64,000 nt of DNA from Tubulanus polymorphus (GCF_964204645.1 NC_134027.1:19022485-19086484), one strand, 5' to 3'; shown: positions 21,827 through 34,000, counted from the stretch's first letter. Notes: generated by a model from the letters alone, not told the origin. Numbers and translations are program-made.

Positions 21827-21880
21827 CCATGGACTTATAAACTAAAATTTAGATGGGAAATCTAGTTTATACGTCCATGG
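21827..21880. repeat. Second hairpin of the CATGGACGTATAAACTAG family
   Basis: CATGGACTTATAAACTA pairs with TAGTTTATACGTCCATG across about 18 bp, with one mismatch. It lies 396 bp from the first hairpin, so the two may mark the two ends of one element of about 450 bp (21431-21880). Confidence 0.65.
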
Positions 21881-22545
21881 TCAGACATGGCAGTATCTCT
21901 GAACCCATGGAGCAGTCAAGAGCTCCAGCGTTGAAACTGGAATTTCCCTAATATCTCTGTCAGTTAACCGATTTGGACCCTCCTTTTTGTCAGGTATATG
22001 TGTAAACATGTAATATAGTCATATCAATGGCTTAAAATTTATTTTAAGCCCTCCTTCATGCATAAATTAGCAATTTACTTAGTGCATACTTCAAATTTTC
22101 AAATCTTTGAATGACAAGCTGGGAGGAGTTATTCACCTCACCACAGAGAGCACAGTCACCTGTAGTCATAAACCTATATAAACAAAACAGTTGCAGCTCT
22201 CTAGAGCGTGATTTTGGGGGTTAGAAAACTTTTGACCTGAAAGTTGTATCAAACTGAAAATTTATATATCATCTTAACTCCTCATCAGTAACAATGTGTG
22301 AAAATTTCATCAAAATCGGACAAAAATTGAATAAATTGAAATTACAGATTTTATGTTCAACTCCATTATTACTGGAGGAATTCTTATCAAAAAACATCTA
22401 CAAATGATATCAAACATATACGAAAAAAGTTTTTCTTTATGTGTCACTGTGATACTGTGTGATACTGGTGTGAACCAGATGTGTTCCAGTAAACACTTTA
22501 AACAAACTACCGCTTGCTAGTCGCTAGTGGGATGTGGCCTGCACT
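21881..22545. other. No gene seen
   Basis: Non-coding. A perfect short palindrome, GGCTTAAAAT...ATTTTAAGCC, lies near 22031-22052. Nothing else was recognised. Confidence 0.5.
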
Positions 22546-22871
22546 CATCCTCGCTTGCCAGGGGTCCGGTATCACTCCCGAACTCGCTTCCACCAGCCCC
22601 TGGCCTCACGAAGCGTGATTTCATTACTGGCGCTGTTGCGCGTGACGTCATATATCGATTTGCGAAATACTTCCTTGTTCGGTAAAACGTTCGCTGATTG
22701 GTTGATTTAACGGGAAAACCAACAGAAGTCTACTGACGGATTGTTACAAGCGCTGTGATTGGTTCGACCGGATTCTGGTCGGCTAGTAACGACTCCAACG
22801 ACTCGTGAGGTCAAGGGGTTTGGGGAACAGCTTTAGCGTAGTGGGTCCGAATCCCTTGACGGGTGAAGATG
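22546..22871. mobile_element. Second copy of the 327-bp inverted-terminal element (opposite orientation)
   Basis: A reverse-complement copy of the element at 7214-7540, 326 bp long. The ends are CATCCTC and GAAGATG, flanked by the direct repeat GCCTGCACT (22537-22545 and 22872-22880). The paired hairpins GCCAGGGG/CCCCTGGC and GTCAAGGGG/CCCTTGAC are conserved. The B-box-like motif is altered here (GGTCCGAATCC). The target duplications of the two copies (8 and 9 bp) differ in sequence, confirming independent insertions. Confidence 0.82.
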
Positions 22872-23511
22872 GCCTGCACTGTAAATCTCAAGTACCAACC
22901 GGTGCCGTTTTTGGACCTCCATTTGAGTCGGCCTTTAAGTTCATCGGTCGACCAGGCGCTGATCCAGGGCCATACAGTGACTAGAGTACAGCACAGTGAA
23001 AAAAGGGCACCAACTTTGAAAAGGGCCAGTATTAATGCCCAACGAGCGAGTTTGAGTTTGGGTGCCATTCATTGGTATCATGCCACTAAATTTGTCTTCA
23101 CATTCGCTTGTGCCTTTTTCGATTAAATTTATAGAGCGATAATAATTTCCTTTTTTAGAATAGTGCCCTTTTGAGCAAAAAAATGCCTTAGATTGCCGTT
23201 TATGATTTTGGGCAATCTATTTCATTCACATTTTGCTTTAGGCCTAGTACAGAAAGGCAATTATTTTTTTTATGACGCACAAATTGTGTGCCCTTTTATT
23301 TACTTTTTTCCGGAAACATAAATTTTTCAAGGGCATTTGAAAACTGCGACTACCGACCGCACGTGCTGCATGTGCGATAGTCTGGATCCGCGCCTGCCGA
23401 CGAGAAAAACGATATATTATAGGAGAACGAAAACGCAGATGAACGAAACAACATCTGAATAACGATATAACGGAATCCGAAACGAAATATATTAATTGAT
23501 TCTCTTTACGT
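22872..23511. other. No gene seen
   Basis: Open frames here are short and shadow one another on both strands. No motif was recognised. Confidence 0.4.
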
Positions 23512-23702
23512 ACAGCCTATTTATTGTAAATGAAAAACACATAATTATTGCCAGAATAACGATACTATTTATATCTATTCACTTCTTATTGTATGTTTTG
23601 ATATTTTGTTATATATACATGTAGCCTATATTCTATGAACCTCCTTATACTATCATAGTCAGGAGAATAAAAGTTGAATCTAATCTAATCTAATCTAATC
23701 TA
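23512..23702 (+). mobile_element. LINE 3' end fragment with TAATC tail
   Basis: Closely matches 18086-18255 (ACAGCCTATTTATTGTAAAT, then TTGTTATATATACATGTA, then repeated TCTAATCTAATC). It is a 5'-truncated copy of the same LINE, in the same orientation. Only the 3' untranslated part remains. Confidence 0.65.
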
Positions 23703-24882
23703 AACCAACGTACGACATCCGGAGTGCATCGTCCAGGTTTCGGGAATCTAGACCGGTAACCAGTCTATGAAGAAGATAGACCGGTAACCAGTCTTACAAA
23801 TAATGACGAACTTTGTTGAAAGGTCGCGTGGAGTCTTAATAATTGACTTCCGGTGTCTGTGAAAAGGGCTGCGTGAAAAGGGCAATGCTAATTCAAAAAT
23901 TCCCCTCTGGAGGCCGAATCTGTTTGAGGTTTGTCTGAATACCATCTGAGATAATCGAACGGCTTACCTACCTCTACTCTAGAACGGTTGTTTCGAGAAC
24001 GACGGCTAGTAGAGGTATATCGTGGCTAAATGAATTGAATGAAACGACAACGTCAACGTTCGCCGTTGGCTTTACCACAGGCACAGGGTCCAGTAGTTAG
24101 TTACCTAATCGTTGGTGGTAAGCTTTTATAATCGGATGGGCTTATACCAACGTTAGGGATGACAAGGGCCAAAACACGGTTGAAAAAAGTAACACTTCAA
24201 AAATATACTTTCTATCCACTTCAGTCCACAATTAATGGCTTATTTCACAAACTTACACAGGTACCTTTCGAAATAATCCAATTTTATGCATGTTTCGAGT
24301 GATTAATCAACATTATTTTGAGAAATTGATTAATTTCTCCACAAATTTCGCCATTGGCCGCCATTTCTCTGTATTGCACATGTGGCATGATAAGACAAGG
24401 GGACCTACAAGGATTTATATAAAACTTCCAAGACGAAACGACAATTTTTATTTTTGATGGTTTTCCAACCTATATTTCAAATCTTCGTGTTTTCCTTAAT
24501 TAATATTTAAATAATAAATTCTGGTAAAAGAAAAATGTGAATAAGTGTTGATTTCTTAATATTTTTCAATTTCGTCGTTTCGCTTTGTTAGTTTGTGCTG
24601 TTGTCCTGGCCTCAGTCCACAGGTGCCAGCACCTCCAGTAATTTTCAAAATGGCAGCTGTTGACTCTACGGAAATTTACTCTCACTTTACGGTCGATTTG
24701 CACATGGATTAAGATCGTCAGGTGAGGTGTTATAGGTATCAGACAAACTACGAATCTGTTGTGCGTCGATTACAACAAAAATTAGACGGATATCTTAAGA
24801 GACAATGAAATGCCAGGCAAATTACTCGTCAGTCAAATTGGCTGACGAAGATTTCATACAAAAATGACCTTCCCATTCCTGA
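23703..24882. other. Non-coding; one exon-like start seen
   Basis: No gene was recognised. At 24651-24720 an ATG in good context (AAAATGGCAGC) opens 20 codons ending in TAA, followed directly by CAG/GTGAGG, a good splice donor at 24721. It could be a 5' untranslated exon carrying a short upstream ORF for a downstream gene such as GPAA1, but nothing links them. Confidence 0.25.
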
Positions 24883-25176
24883 CTGTGGTTTGTGAAAATA
24901 TCCGATTGTGAAACTAAACCACAGACAGGTTACTGACTAAGGGTCCAGGGACTTGACACAAAAGGATTTTGACCCCCAGTATCCTAAATTTAGTACCATA
25001 TAATATGTAATAGATGAAATCTAAGTGACGGACATTTCGTCTCTGCAGCTTTCTTCATACGACGAAGATTAAGAAATCATAGCCATTTTAAAACAACCTC
25101 GTTCACGTATGGATAGTCAGTAGGCCTAACCTGTCTGTGGTTTAGTTTCACGATCGGTTATTTTCACAAACCACAG
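24883..25176. mobile_element. MITE of 294 bp whose ends are each hairpins
   Basis: The left end (24883-24931) and right end (25128-25176) are inverted repeats of about 48 bp with a few mismatches. Each arm itself starts CTGTGGTTT and finishes AAACCACAG, so either end can also fold alone. The interior holds sequence (GTGACGGAC...AACAACCTC...CACGT) that recurs near 26270-26360. No clear target duplication or coding capacity was seen. Confidence 0.7.
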
Positions 25177-25570
25177 CATAACATATTTATTTATTCCTTA
25201 TCGATTTTAACACTTGAAATCATGTTATATCAGTAATAAATACCTTCTAGAGTCATATTTTACATATTTTTTTTTTTTTTTAAATTTTGACTTCAAATAC
25301 GTAAACTCGGTTAGGAATAAAATTTCATTGGATTTGATTGATCGACGATCTCATCTCGGTAAAGTTAAAAGTTATTTTTCTACAAAAGTATCCGACAAAA
25401 TATGTAAAATATGACTCCAGCAGGCATTTATTATTGATATAATATGATTTCAATGGTTAAAATCGATATGGAATAAATGAATATGTTATATTTAATTTCA
25501 TCTCGGTTCATCTCGGTAAAATACATCATCTTGGTAATAAGGATGACCGTGTTTTTTTGCCCAAAAATTT
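25177..25570. other. AT-rich non-coding sequence
   Basis: Low-complexity T- and A-rich DNA with no coding or structural signal recognised. Confidence 0.4.
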
Positions 25571-25847
25571 GGGTGTTACTAAAACTATGCACTACTAAAA
25601 CGAAGACCGAAGACCTATGCGCTTTGCGAGACTAAAACTATGCATGACTAAAACGAAGACCGAAAACCTATGCACCATTAGAAATCATAACTAGGGGCGC
25701 TATCTGTATATTCATCCACCTCTGTCGATGAGTATAGGCAATAGGGACCTACTTGATATAAACATACATAAGGAAACGTAAAATGTTCGATTATTTTTCT
25801 CGGGTGCATAGTCTTCGTTTTAGTAGTGTATAGTTTTAGTAACACCC
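25571..25847. mobile_element. MITE of 277 bp with 37-bp inverted ends
   Basis: The ends GGGTGTTACTAAAACTATGC... (25571-25607) and their complement (25811-25847) match over 37 bp with one mismatch. The motif ACTAAAACTATGCATGACTA, partly present in the arms, is repeated inside (about 25631) and again just outside the right end (about 25860), so the arms look like products of a short tandem repeat. Non-coding; no target duplication found. Confidence 0.7.
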
Positions 25848-26002
25848 ACACACGCAAAACTAAAACTATGCATGACTAAAACGATTTTACCGTATACGCC
25901 AGAGTGTTTATATGGTCACTGATTGGGTGATTTACTTCGTGCATGGAGATGCACGACTTAAAAATTTGAGGAAAGTATGGGGAACAGAGTTAGAGAAAAT
26001 AG

Positions 26003-26080
26003 AGCGGATAGAGCGAGACTCGAACCGGGGCCAGTAAATTACAAGCGCAGCGTCTTGCCACTAGACCATTGTGCTCGCTG
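26003..26080 (-). repeat. tRNA-derived sequence (SINE head or tRNA pseudogene)
   Basis: On the minus strand it has an A-box-like TGGTCTAGTGG and, 31 bp later, a B-box-like GGTTCGAGTCT, the spacing of a Pol III internal promoter. The D-arm GTC/GAC pairing is present, but the anticodon and T stems do not close well, so this is not a working tRNA. A related, shorter copy lies at 26886-26934. Confidence 0.5.
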
Positions 26081-26628
26081 AAAACAAAGTGAATGTTTTA
26101 ACTAGATAGTACCTTACACTTATTCTATCCCTGTGGAACCCTAACCCTAAACCCAATGAAATTGTTACTTTCATTAGTTGATACTATAATATATAGTAAT
26201 GATGTACGGTAAAACGGTAAAAAAGACATTTTGCCGTATACAGATGAATATCCACTTCGATAGATGAAATATATAAGTGACGGACGCCATGGTCAATGCT
26301 TGATTCAATTTTTCATAGTAAGAAATCATTAGCGATTCGATAACAACCTCATTCACGTGCGGGTGTTACGAAAACACTCAAAATATGGTCAGTGACTTAG
26401 TGATTAGTAAGGAACACAGTGTTGTCAATGAAACTGGAAAGAAAATCAACTCTACTTTCATTTCATATTGAAATCGTACGGTAGATTTGGGCCCATAGCA
26501 TTGAATTAATAAAGAAATTAAATCAAGTCTTATTTAGTTAAAACTTGGAAAATTGAAAACTAATGCCAGAGTTAAGGGGTGGATAGAAAAGAAGATGAAA
26601 CTGTAAATCTAAGGTTTAATTCATTTTT

Positions 26629-26837
26629 AGCCCACTTCGGACTTTTGTCCCAGCGGGCTATTGCATTCGCTTTTCGTCTGTCTTCCGTCCGTAGACGGAA
26701 TCCAGCTATTTTGGGAAGTTTTGAAGACGCTTCAAAGTAATGTCTTGTTATTTGGATTACACATGTGATGTATCTACCTTGATTGTTGAGCATTTGAAAC
26801 CACTTCCAAAGTGGGCATGGTGTCCCTGGACTCCTAG
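26629..26837 (+). mobile_element. Short copy of the 1.27-kb 'AGCCCACTT...CTAG' family, without central repeats
   Basis: Begins AGCCCACTTCGGACTTTTGT with its left hairpin, passes the CGTCTGTCTTCCGTCCG microsatellite-like part and the GAAGACGCTTCAA block, and ends CTGGACTCCTAG before T. The central tandem monomers present in the copy at 31696 are absent. It is flanked by T on both sides, as in the other full-ended copy. Confidence 0.75.
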
Positions 26838-26885
26838 TTATAAGTTGTGCTACCCTTGACAGTGGTCCCTGGATCCGCCCCTGGG

Positions 26886-26934
26886 GCCAGTAAATTACTA
26901 GTGCATCATCACACCACCAGTCCACCGAGCTAGC
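26886..26934 (-). repeat. Truncated tRNA-derived sequence
   Basis: The minus strand shares AGCTCGGTGGACTGGTGG and TAATTTACTGGCCCC with the copy at 26003-26080, but is cut before the B-box. Confidence 0.4.
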
Positions 26935-29399
26935 TGAAAACCAACCAAATGTTTCAACTACATGAATCAGGCATAACCCTAACCTCTCGGTTCCCATAAC
27001 TGTAATACCTTCCAACAGGTGGCGTTATCTGGCTTTCCTGCTTCCAGTTTCATAGTGGGGTTCTGTTAGGATGTCAATTGATTACTCTCGATTAATTGTG
27101 GTGGTTTAACCTGAAGAAAACACAAACATTGATTCTCTGATAGGTTCCCCTAACCTCTATCTCTTAACCTAACCCTCTGGACCCTAAACCCATCGGAACC
27201 CTAACCCTAAACCCATTGAAATGTTTTTATTGGTTTACCTTTTTCAGCGATATGAAGTTGCCATTGAGCCAGTTCAAATCGCGGTACGTTTTTTTTAATG
27301 TGAGCATATGTTTAATTGGTTCTCGGCCTAAACGACGTATAATCGATGCGATTGAAGACATAGCGAACCTTCGTCGATGACATGGTCAACTTTGTTTAAA
27401 TTCGACGAAAAACTGTTTTTGGCGGGAAAATCTTTATCTTGCGTATAAAATTGCAATGACCTCGATTGGGGGGTGTTGTCTCTACGAGCGAATGTGATTG
27501 GCTGTTTCTGGGATAATACGGGGAATTCCGGTGCTATTATAATAACCATGGGAAAGCTATAAATGGCGAATGTTTGATTGGACCAGGTGCCGTAAACGTG
27601 CGAATTCCAAATGCTCATTGCTGGTGAGAATTATTTCACATATCCGCCATAGGTATTGTGATACTGTACCGCTTCATGCTGGCGCGTGCACGTTTGACAT
27701 GAAAATACGCTTTAGGCCGTCCCAAATAATTGCCAAATTTCTGGCCAAAAAAAATAAATTGATCACCTTTTCTTACATGGAAACAATATCACAAATCTGC
27801 ATTTTGCACGGGAAATTTGTATTTAGCCTAGATTTTAAGAATAATTCTAAAATTATAACTTCGTCCAGAGAGTCATCTCTGTGTTCAAAATGAAATAGTA
27901 CATTGAATATATGCGCGCTTTTACGTTACCAGCTTAAATGTAGTCACTAAGAATGAGTGGCAGCTAATTGGAACACTGCCAGTTTCCTGAAAAACTTAAA
28001 CTAGGCAACACGTCAAGGCATGTTTTCACACTTCAAACATACGTAGTTTCACACTTCAAACATACGTAGCTCATACATCGACAGTGGGTCGGCCATTTTT
28101 ATAAAAGATAAGATCTATTTCAATGAATCGCAGAGAAAAGTTTTCACTCGGCACCTTTGAAGTGGGGTCGGTCGGATTAGGGCAAACAGACCATTATTTT
28201 GGGATGGCCTAATGAATAATACTTTAAACTTTTATAGCAGAAGATGAGCGCTGTGTTTCCTGTTTGATAGAATTTGTAATAAATTGTAATTTCTTGTGAC
28301 CTGAAAATACTAAACAGCAAAGTAGGTTTAGGTCTGAATATTTTAGTGGTAAAATCCAGGATTTATAACAATCTACTTACATACGCCGATTTTTTACGTA
28401 CCGCTATTTTAGCTTCTGCAGCCATACACTGGAAGAGATTTCCAAGACTCAATATTCAGCCACCCTCTGATTGGTGACATCATATGAATTTTATTCTAAT
28501 ATTTTTTCATATTGTGAAAAATATTTTTTCATATTGTGAAAAATATTTTTTCAAAATATAAAATAGTTTCCTTACCGCATCTATATGTAGCCTACTCAAT
28601 GTTGTACATGGACCGTAAACAATGTGTATCTTTGGTCTTATTGGAATACAAAATAATTCTTTGAGAAAGATAAAATACAATATAAACTTATAGAACTTTG
28701 AAGTCACGAATTAAAAAGATTTTTCAGAAGTAATGCTCGTGCTCCAAACAACCTCTAGCTTTTTCAGGGTAAACCACACTTTGGCCATGGGCAATTTTTA
28801 GTTGCTTTTATTATTAGTTAATATCATAATATAAAGCAATGATGTACAGTAAAATAGTGGATGTAAACACTCTGCCGTATAGGACCTACGGTAAATATCC
28901 ACTTCGAATTGTAAAATAAACAATGTGTGATGGACGGCGTATTTGACGACAGAAACGCTTCAAGAAGAAGATCAACATTAACTAATAACAGCACAACCCG
29001 ATTCATACACCGCACTGCGGTGTAGACGCGCTGAAAAGGTTAAGAGATCGTCACGATTCTGATATAAAAACCGGGCCAAAAATCTACTGTCTAGTGAAGA
29101 TATAAAATAAATCACTGCATTGGATTCCGTGAGACTTTCTGAAGCTAGAACAGTGATTTGTAATTCAGTAGATTGCCTCAATCACGAGAGCTCGTGGATC
29201 TGCACTTTAACCAAGCCACCCCTTTCATTTTTACATCCACCCAAGAATGACCTCTCCATTTCAATTGACTGTAATTCCAAAAATTCTCAACCGATTCATA
29301 TGAAATTAGCTTCAATACGAACTGGGCTAGAAGACTTTCTGCTTCCAATGAGCCACGATAACCATCATTAAAGGCCTACAAAAAAAATCTCACCACAGA
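26935..29399. other. Non-coding region; no gene recognised
   Basis: Several ORFs of 60-110 codons occur but lack family motifs. Short telomere-like strings (AACCCTAACCCTAAACCC) occur at about 26139 and 27198. At 28498-28556 there is a small tandem repeat of ATATTTTTTCATATTGTGAA. The sequence at about 28218-28310 (TTATAGCAGAAGATGAGC...) recurs at about 30505-30590. Confidence 0.4.
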
Positions 29400-30043
29400 A
29401 TCAAGTGGTAGATACACATGTATCTACCCTAGAGACATCTTCAGCCCAAAAACTGGCCCTGTCAGAATCAAGATGGCCGACTGGCAGCAATTGTTGTTCG
29501 CCAAAATCAGCACATTTTACACATTTTTGAGGAAAATTTTGAAGACGCTTTGATCAATTACCTTGATCTTTTGTCTATATTTGTGACCTTTTTAGTGTCC
29601 AAAATTTTAAATTTTGGTCTGAATTCTGAGTCCTGTAGCTTCCTACCGGTTCGCCACTTTTCATCGAAATTTGTGATGGGTATTCTGTGGAAAGGGATCT
29701 TTAATACGTATATGAGACATGTCTTTTTGATCAGCCAATAATCAGGCATCATAGTGGCCATCATAGTGTCATCAGTACTCATTCGTTTGTGGAAAAAAGT
29801 TTTAATAGGAAAAAGTTAACAGGTTTTTACTTATAGTCTTGATATTTGATTATCATTAGCACTGTCATATTGGAATTGAAATCGCCTGATTCTTTGTTCT
29901 TGCCATTGAATATTGAATGATTTACAATTTGTCTATTTATATTGGTACCTATGCATATTTTGTAATCACAATCAATTGCAAAGTTGTAGCTCATGACTTG
30001 TTCTGTGATTCTGGTGAGTTTCAAGGTCATTAGTTATTCTATA

Positions 30044-30062
30044 TGGTCACCAGGGGGCATTG
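30044..30062 (+). promoter_or_regulatory. CTCF-like motif in a family monomer
   Basis: TGGTCACCAGGGGGCATTG, close to the animal CTCF core TGGCCACCAGGGGGCGCTA. Binding is not shown. Confidence 0.4.
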
Positions 30063-30374
30063 AATAGTATTATTTTTATTATAATTGTTTCTTAGTATCT
30101 AATATCTTCTTATTATAATTGTACCTAGGCGTACTTTGTTACCATAGGCCTAATCAATTACAAAATTTTAGCTCATGACATGTTCTGTGATTGTGGTGAG
30201 TTTCAAGGTCATTGGGTTTTGCATATGGTCTCCAGGTGTCGTTGAATAGTTGAATAACTTAGTATTTCCATATTGGTACCGAGGCATGTATTGTTATCAC
30301 AATCAATTGCAAAATTGTAGCTGCTGACATGTTCGATGATTGAGGGGAGTTTCAACGTCATTGGTTTTTGTATA

Positions 30375-30393
30375 TGGTCACCAGGGGGCGTTG
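30375..30393 (+). promoter_or_regulatory. CTCF-like motif in a family monomer
   Basis: TGGTCACCAGGGGGCGTTG, with the CACCAGGGGGCG core intact. It lies about 0.5 kb before the GPAA1 start codon. A regulatory role is inference. Confidence 0.45.
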
Positions 30394-30466
30394 AATATTG
30401 AAATTGTTAGATTATGGAGAATTTGAAACCACTAACCATGTGGGCATGGTTTCCCTGGACCCCTAG

Positions 30467-30908
30467 ATTTTTGATTAAGTTACTTCTTTTATCATGAATA
30501 ATCATTTAAACTATTATAGCAGAAGATGAGCTATGTGTGTGTGTTTTCTGTCGGGCAGAAATTGTAATAAAATTTGTATATTGTCACCGTATTTGGGGGA
30601 TGTGTGAGGTTGAATTGGATAGCTGAATAACTTAATATTTTCATATTGTATTGGTTCTTAGGAATACTTTGTTAGGCTACCTCAATCAGTTGCAAAATTG
30701 TAGCTCGTGACGTGTTCTATGATTGTGGCACTTCCCAAGTTGGCATGGTGTCCCTGGACCCCTAACAAAGTGATGCATAAAAAAACTTTTGGATGATAAT
30801 CGCAGGGAATGGCCTAATATTTCACAGGAACACCTGCAGTATTGCCATTGAGAGAATAATGAATAAAGAGTATGTCTAAATTCATGAAATCCATTTTGTT
30901 TTCAGATA
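30467..30908. other. Region before the GPAA1 start; splice acceptor at its end
   Basis: Contains a 3' end fragment of the 1.27-kb family (about 30640-30772, ending CCTGGACCCCTAAC). It finishes with TTTTGTTTTCAG at 30894-30905, a strong splice acceptor only three bases before the GPAA1 ATG. This implies an upstream untranslated exon, not identified. Confidence 0.5.
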
Positions 30909-31080
30909 ATGGGGTTGTTGTCGGATACAAAAAATCGTCATAAATTGGCTGAACTGCTGCATAATCATAATAGTATATTGAGTACTGTTTGTTATATCGG
31001 AGGATTTGTAGCTTTTCTACTAATGGCTCATATGCCGTTTAATAACAGTACATACTTCTCCGAAAATGCTTTGCTGCCAG
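30909..31080 (+). CDS. GPAA1: GPAA1 exon 1 (first coding exon)
   Basis: 57 codons plus one base, from ATG in good context (A at -3, G at +4) to the donor CCAG/GTGAGT. It encodes the cytosolic N-terminus and the signal-anchor helix, ending [15 protein letters not shown] with the next exon; the NST sequon would be luminal. Confidence 0.93.
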
Positions 31081-34000
31081 GTGAGTGAAAATCATTAAAG
31101 CTCCAAACAAGGTCTGACTTCAGTTGCATGGAAAGTTTAAGCTTAAAACATTTATGTTAGTTAGAATTGTTGAAAATATGAAGTAACCAATACCAATTAA
31201 TCAAAAGCATGAGTCTTTCTTTTTTGTGAAACTGGGTCCTGGCTACGTTGTAATGCACTCAGCTTTTCTTCCCCACCTTATATAGAATTCCTCAACAGTA
31301 ATAAGTTTTACAGTGGTAGCTCACTGCTATAGCTATGTATGAGGGTGGAGTTTAAATGTGTACAACCATGTATAAACTAGAGTTTATGCGTCCTCTGCTT
31401 ACTCGGTGACTGAGATTTTCATGTTGAGTGCCTGCCAGAGCATTCTCCATTCTCGAACAACAATTTGGCTGAAGTTATGATTTCTTAGGTGTGTTCGTTC
31501 AAAGGCTACAAACATCTATTCTTGGCTATGCCCTTGTATCGAATGATGCCACGTTAGAGATGATCGATAAATTGAATCATCGGTAATAACAGTAGCTCCA
31601 TCATAGTGGGTATTGAAAACTATGCAATGATAAAAACTTCTTACTTATACAATATAGGCCCGTAGCCTGGAGAATTTGCTGGTGGGTTGGTTTTTAGCCC
31701 ACTTGGGACTTTAGTCCCAGCGGGCCATTGCGTTCACTTTTCGTCCGGCGTCCGTGCGTGCGTTCGTCCGTCCGTCCATAGACGGAATCCAGTTATTTTG
31801 GGAAGTGTTGAAGACGGTTCAAGGTAATGTCTTGATATTTGGGTTACACATGTATCTACCCTAGACACATCTTCAGCCCAAAAACTGGCCCTGTCAGATT
31901 CAAGATGGCCGACTGGCAGCCATTGTTGTTCGCCAAAATCAGCATTTTTTACACATTTTTGAACTTTTTGAGGGAAATTTTGAAGACGCTTTGATCAATT
32001 ACCTTGATCTTTCGGATATATGTGAATTCCCCCAGGGCCCTTCAGCATAACAAAAATTGGGTCGATCAGACTCAAGATGGCCGTCCTATGACCTTTTTAG
32101 TGCCCAAAAATGTTAATTTTGGCCCAAATTCTGAGTCCTGTAGCTTCCTACTGGTTTATCATTTCTCATTGCAATTTGTGATGGGTATTCTTTGGAAAGG
32201 GATGTTTTATACCTGAGACAGGTATTTTTCATCAGCCAATTATGACGCAATTGGTGGCCATCTTGGTGTCAGCAGTACTCGTTCGTAAGTGGGAAAAAGT
32301 TTTTCCACATTATATTGATACCTAAGCGTATTTTGTTACCACAATCATTTAGAAAGTTGTAGCTCATAACGTGTTCTATGATTGTGGTGAGTTTCAAGGT
32401 CATTGGTTTTTGTATATGGCCACCAGGGGGCGTTGAATAATGCAATATCTTAGTATTTCTATATTATATTCGTATCAATGCATATTTTGTAACCACAATC
32501 AATTGCAAAGTTGTAGCTCATGACATCATCTATGATTGTGGTAAGTTTTAAGGCCATTAGTTATTCTATATGGTCACCAGGGGCGTTAAATAGTAGAATA
32601 ACTTAGTATTTCCTTATTATATTGGTACCTAGGCATATTTTGTTACCATGATCAATTACAAAGTTATAGTTCGTGACATGTTCTATGATTGTGGTGAGTT
32701 TCAAGGTCATTGGGTTTTGAATATGGTCACTAGGAGGCGTTGAATAGTAGAATAACTTAGTATTTCCATATTAAAGTGGTAACGAGGCATATTTTGTTAT
32801 CACAATCAATTACCAAATCATAGCTGCTGACATTTTCTATGATTGTGGTGAGTTTCAAGGTCATTGGATTCTGTATATGGTCACCAGGGGGCGTTGAATA
32901 TTGAAATTGTTAGATTGTTGAGCATTTGGAACCACTTCCCAAGTGGGCATGGTGTCCCTGGACCCCTAGTTAATTTGTTTGGAACAGAACACTGGTCTGG
33001 GGCCCTATCTCATGAAAATTATGAAAATTTGATGTTCAGATATGGCCTCTTGAGTGATTTCTGATAACAAAGGTCTAAGTAAATGAACAAATTCAATATA
33101 CATATTGAATAACGGCTGTAAGTGAAATGTTTCTGCTTAACATTTCCTGGTGAACGGAACTAAATTTTCTTTTGCGGGAATCCAAAAATTTCAATGTCTA
33201 GAAGGGCGAGGGGGTTAACAAGAAAACCTGACCATCCTTGAAAAATTCGATTAAATTATGTGCTAAAAACAAATTCACGTGTTCAATTTGATAAGTAGAT
33301 TCTCAATGAAAACATTTAGACCTGTGAAAATAAGAAATTTGTTATCAAAATTGATTGTGAGCACTCTGATTAGAAATTGTCTGAATTGGCATAGCTTCGA
33401 ATGTTCATAAAAATGGGAAATCTGTCATTGTAGGTATAGTTGATGGGGAATTTTATGGTGGTGCTGATGCGGACAGTTTTACTAAAGAATACATTAGTGT
33501 TCTTAAACAGCAAAAAGGGTAAGATAGAAAAACCTACGTATTTGATCTACCAGGACCTAGTCCCTGTTCTGAGATTACATTTCAAGTGTTAAAATTAGTT
33601 AACTTCCATTGATTTTAGTCACGGCCGTACAACTCAGCAATTCGTTAGGTTAATGAGCTCTATTATTTTTAATGCGCTCCTTAGCAACCGTGAAATTGAA
33701 CTGGAATAACTACAGTCGGCGTACAACAATTGTTTTATTAATGAAACGACATGGTGGATGGTTGAAATCATTTTCGGCTTAAATTTGTCACGAGTTTTAG
33801 GACTTTAATGAATTTCACGAAACCATGATCCCTAAAATAAGACAATTGATTAATTCTATTTGTAAATCAATTTACGTTGGCTACATTTCCTGATGATTTC
33901 TGGTTCAAATCAACGTAATATGGACAGAAATGGTAGGAATTTTCATACGTGATTTTACTTTCGCGTTCAGTTGACAACTCCGATCGATGACAATGACAGC

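Larger units (their letters stand above)
29400..30466 (+). mobile_element. 5'-truncated copy of the 1.27-kb 'AGCCCACTT...CTAG' family
   Basis: Starts inside the family (GATACACATGTATCTACCCT, then CAAGATGGCCGACTGGCAGC). It contains about three central monomers (GGTACC..GGCATA.TTTGTTA.CACAATCAATT ... GGTCACCAGGGGGCGTTG) and ends CCCTGGACCCCTAG. The left hairpin end is missing. It lies just upstream of the first GPAA1 coding exon. Confidence 0.7.
31696..32969 (+). mobile_element. Full-length 1.27-kb 'AGCCCACTT...CTAG' element (pearl/Helentron-associated-like) in GPAA1 intron 1
   Basis: The left end is a hairpin: AGCCCACTTGGGACT pairs with AGTCCCAGCGGGCC. The right end has the complementary TCCCAAGTGGGC (32937-32948), not terminal but 21 nt inside, followed by a small GTCC/GGAC stem and CTAG. 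The inverted repeats are therefore asymmetric. T precedes and follows the element. Inside are a CGTCCGTC-type microsatellite, two GAAGACG blocks, and four tandem monomers of about 150 bp (near 32310, 32460, 32610 and 32770), each ending near a CACCAGGGGGCG-like motif. Non-coding. As I recall, this layout matches 'pearl' and related bivalve elements reclassified as non-autonomous Helentrons. Confidence 0.8.

Noticed and set aside
26003-26080. Functional tRNA gene
   Set aside because: A- and B-box spacing is right, but the anticodon and T stems do not pair and a second truncated copy exists; more like a SINE remnant.
26139-27215. Telomere repeat blocks (CCCTAA)
   Set aside because: Only two or three units each, imperfect, and embedded in repeat-like flanks; not an interstitial telomere array.
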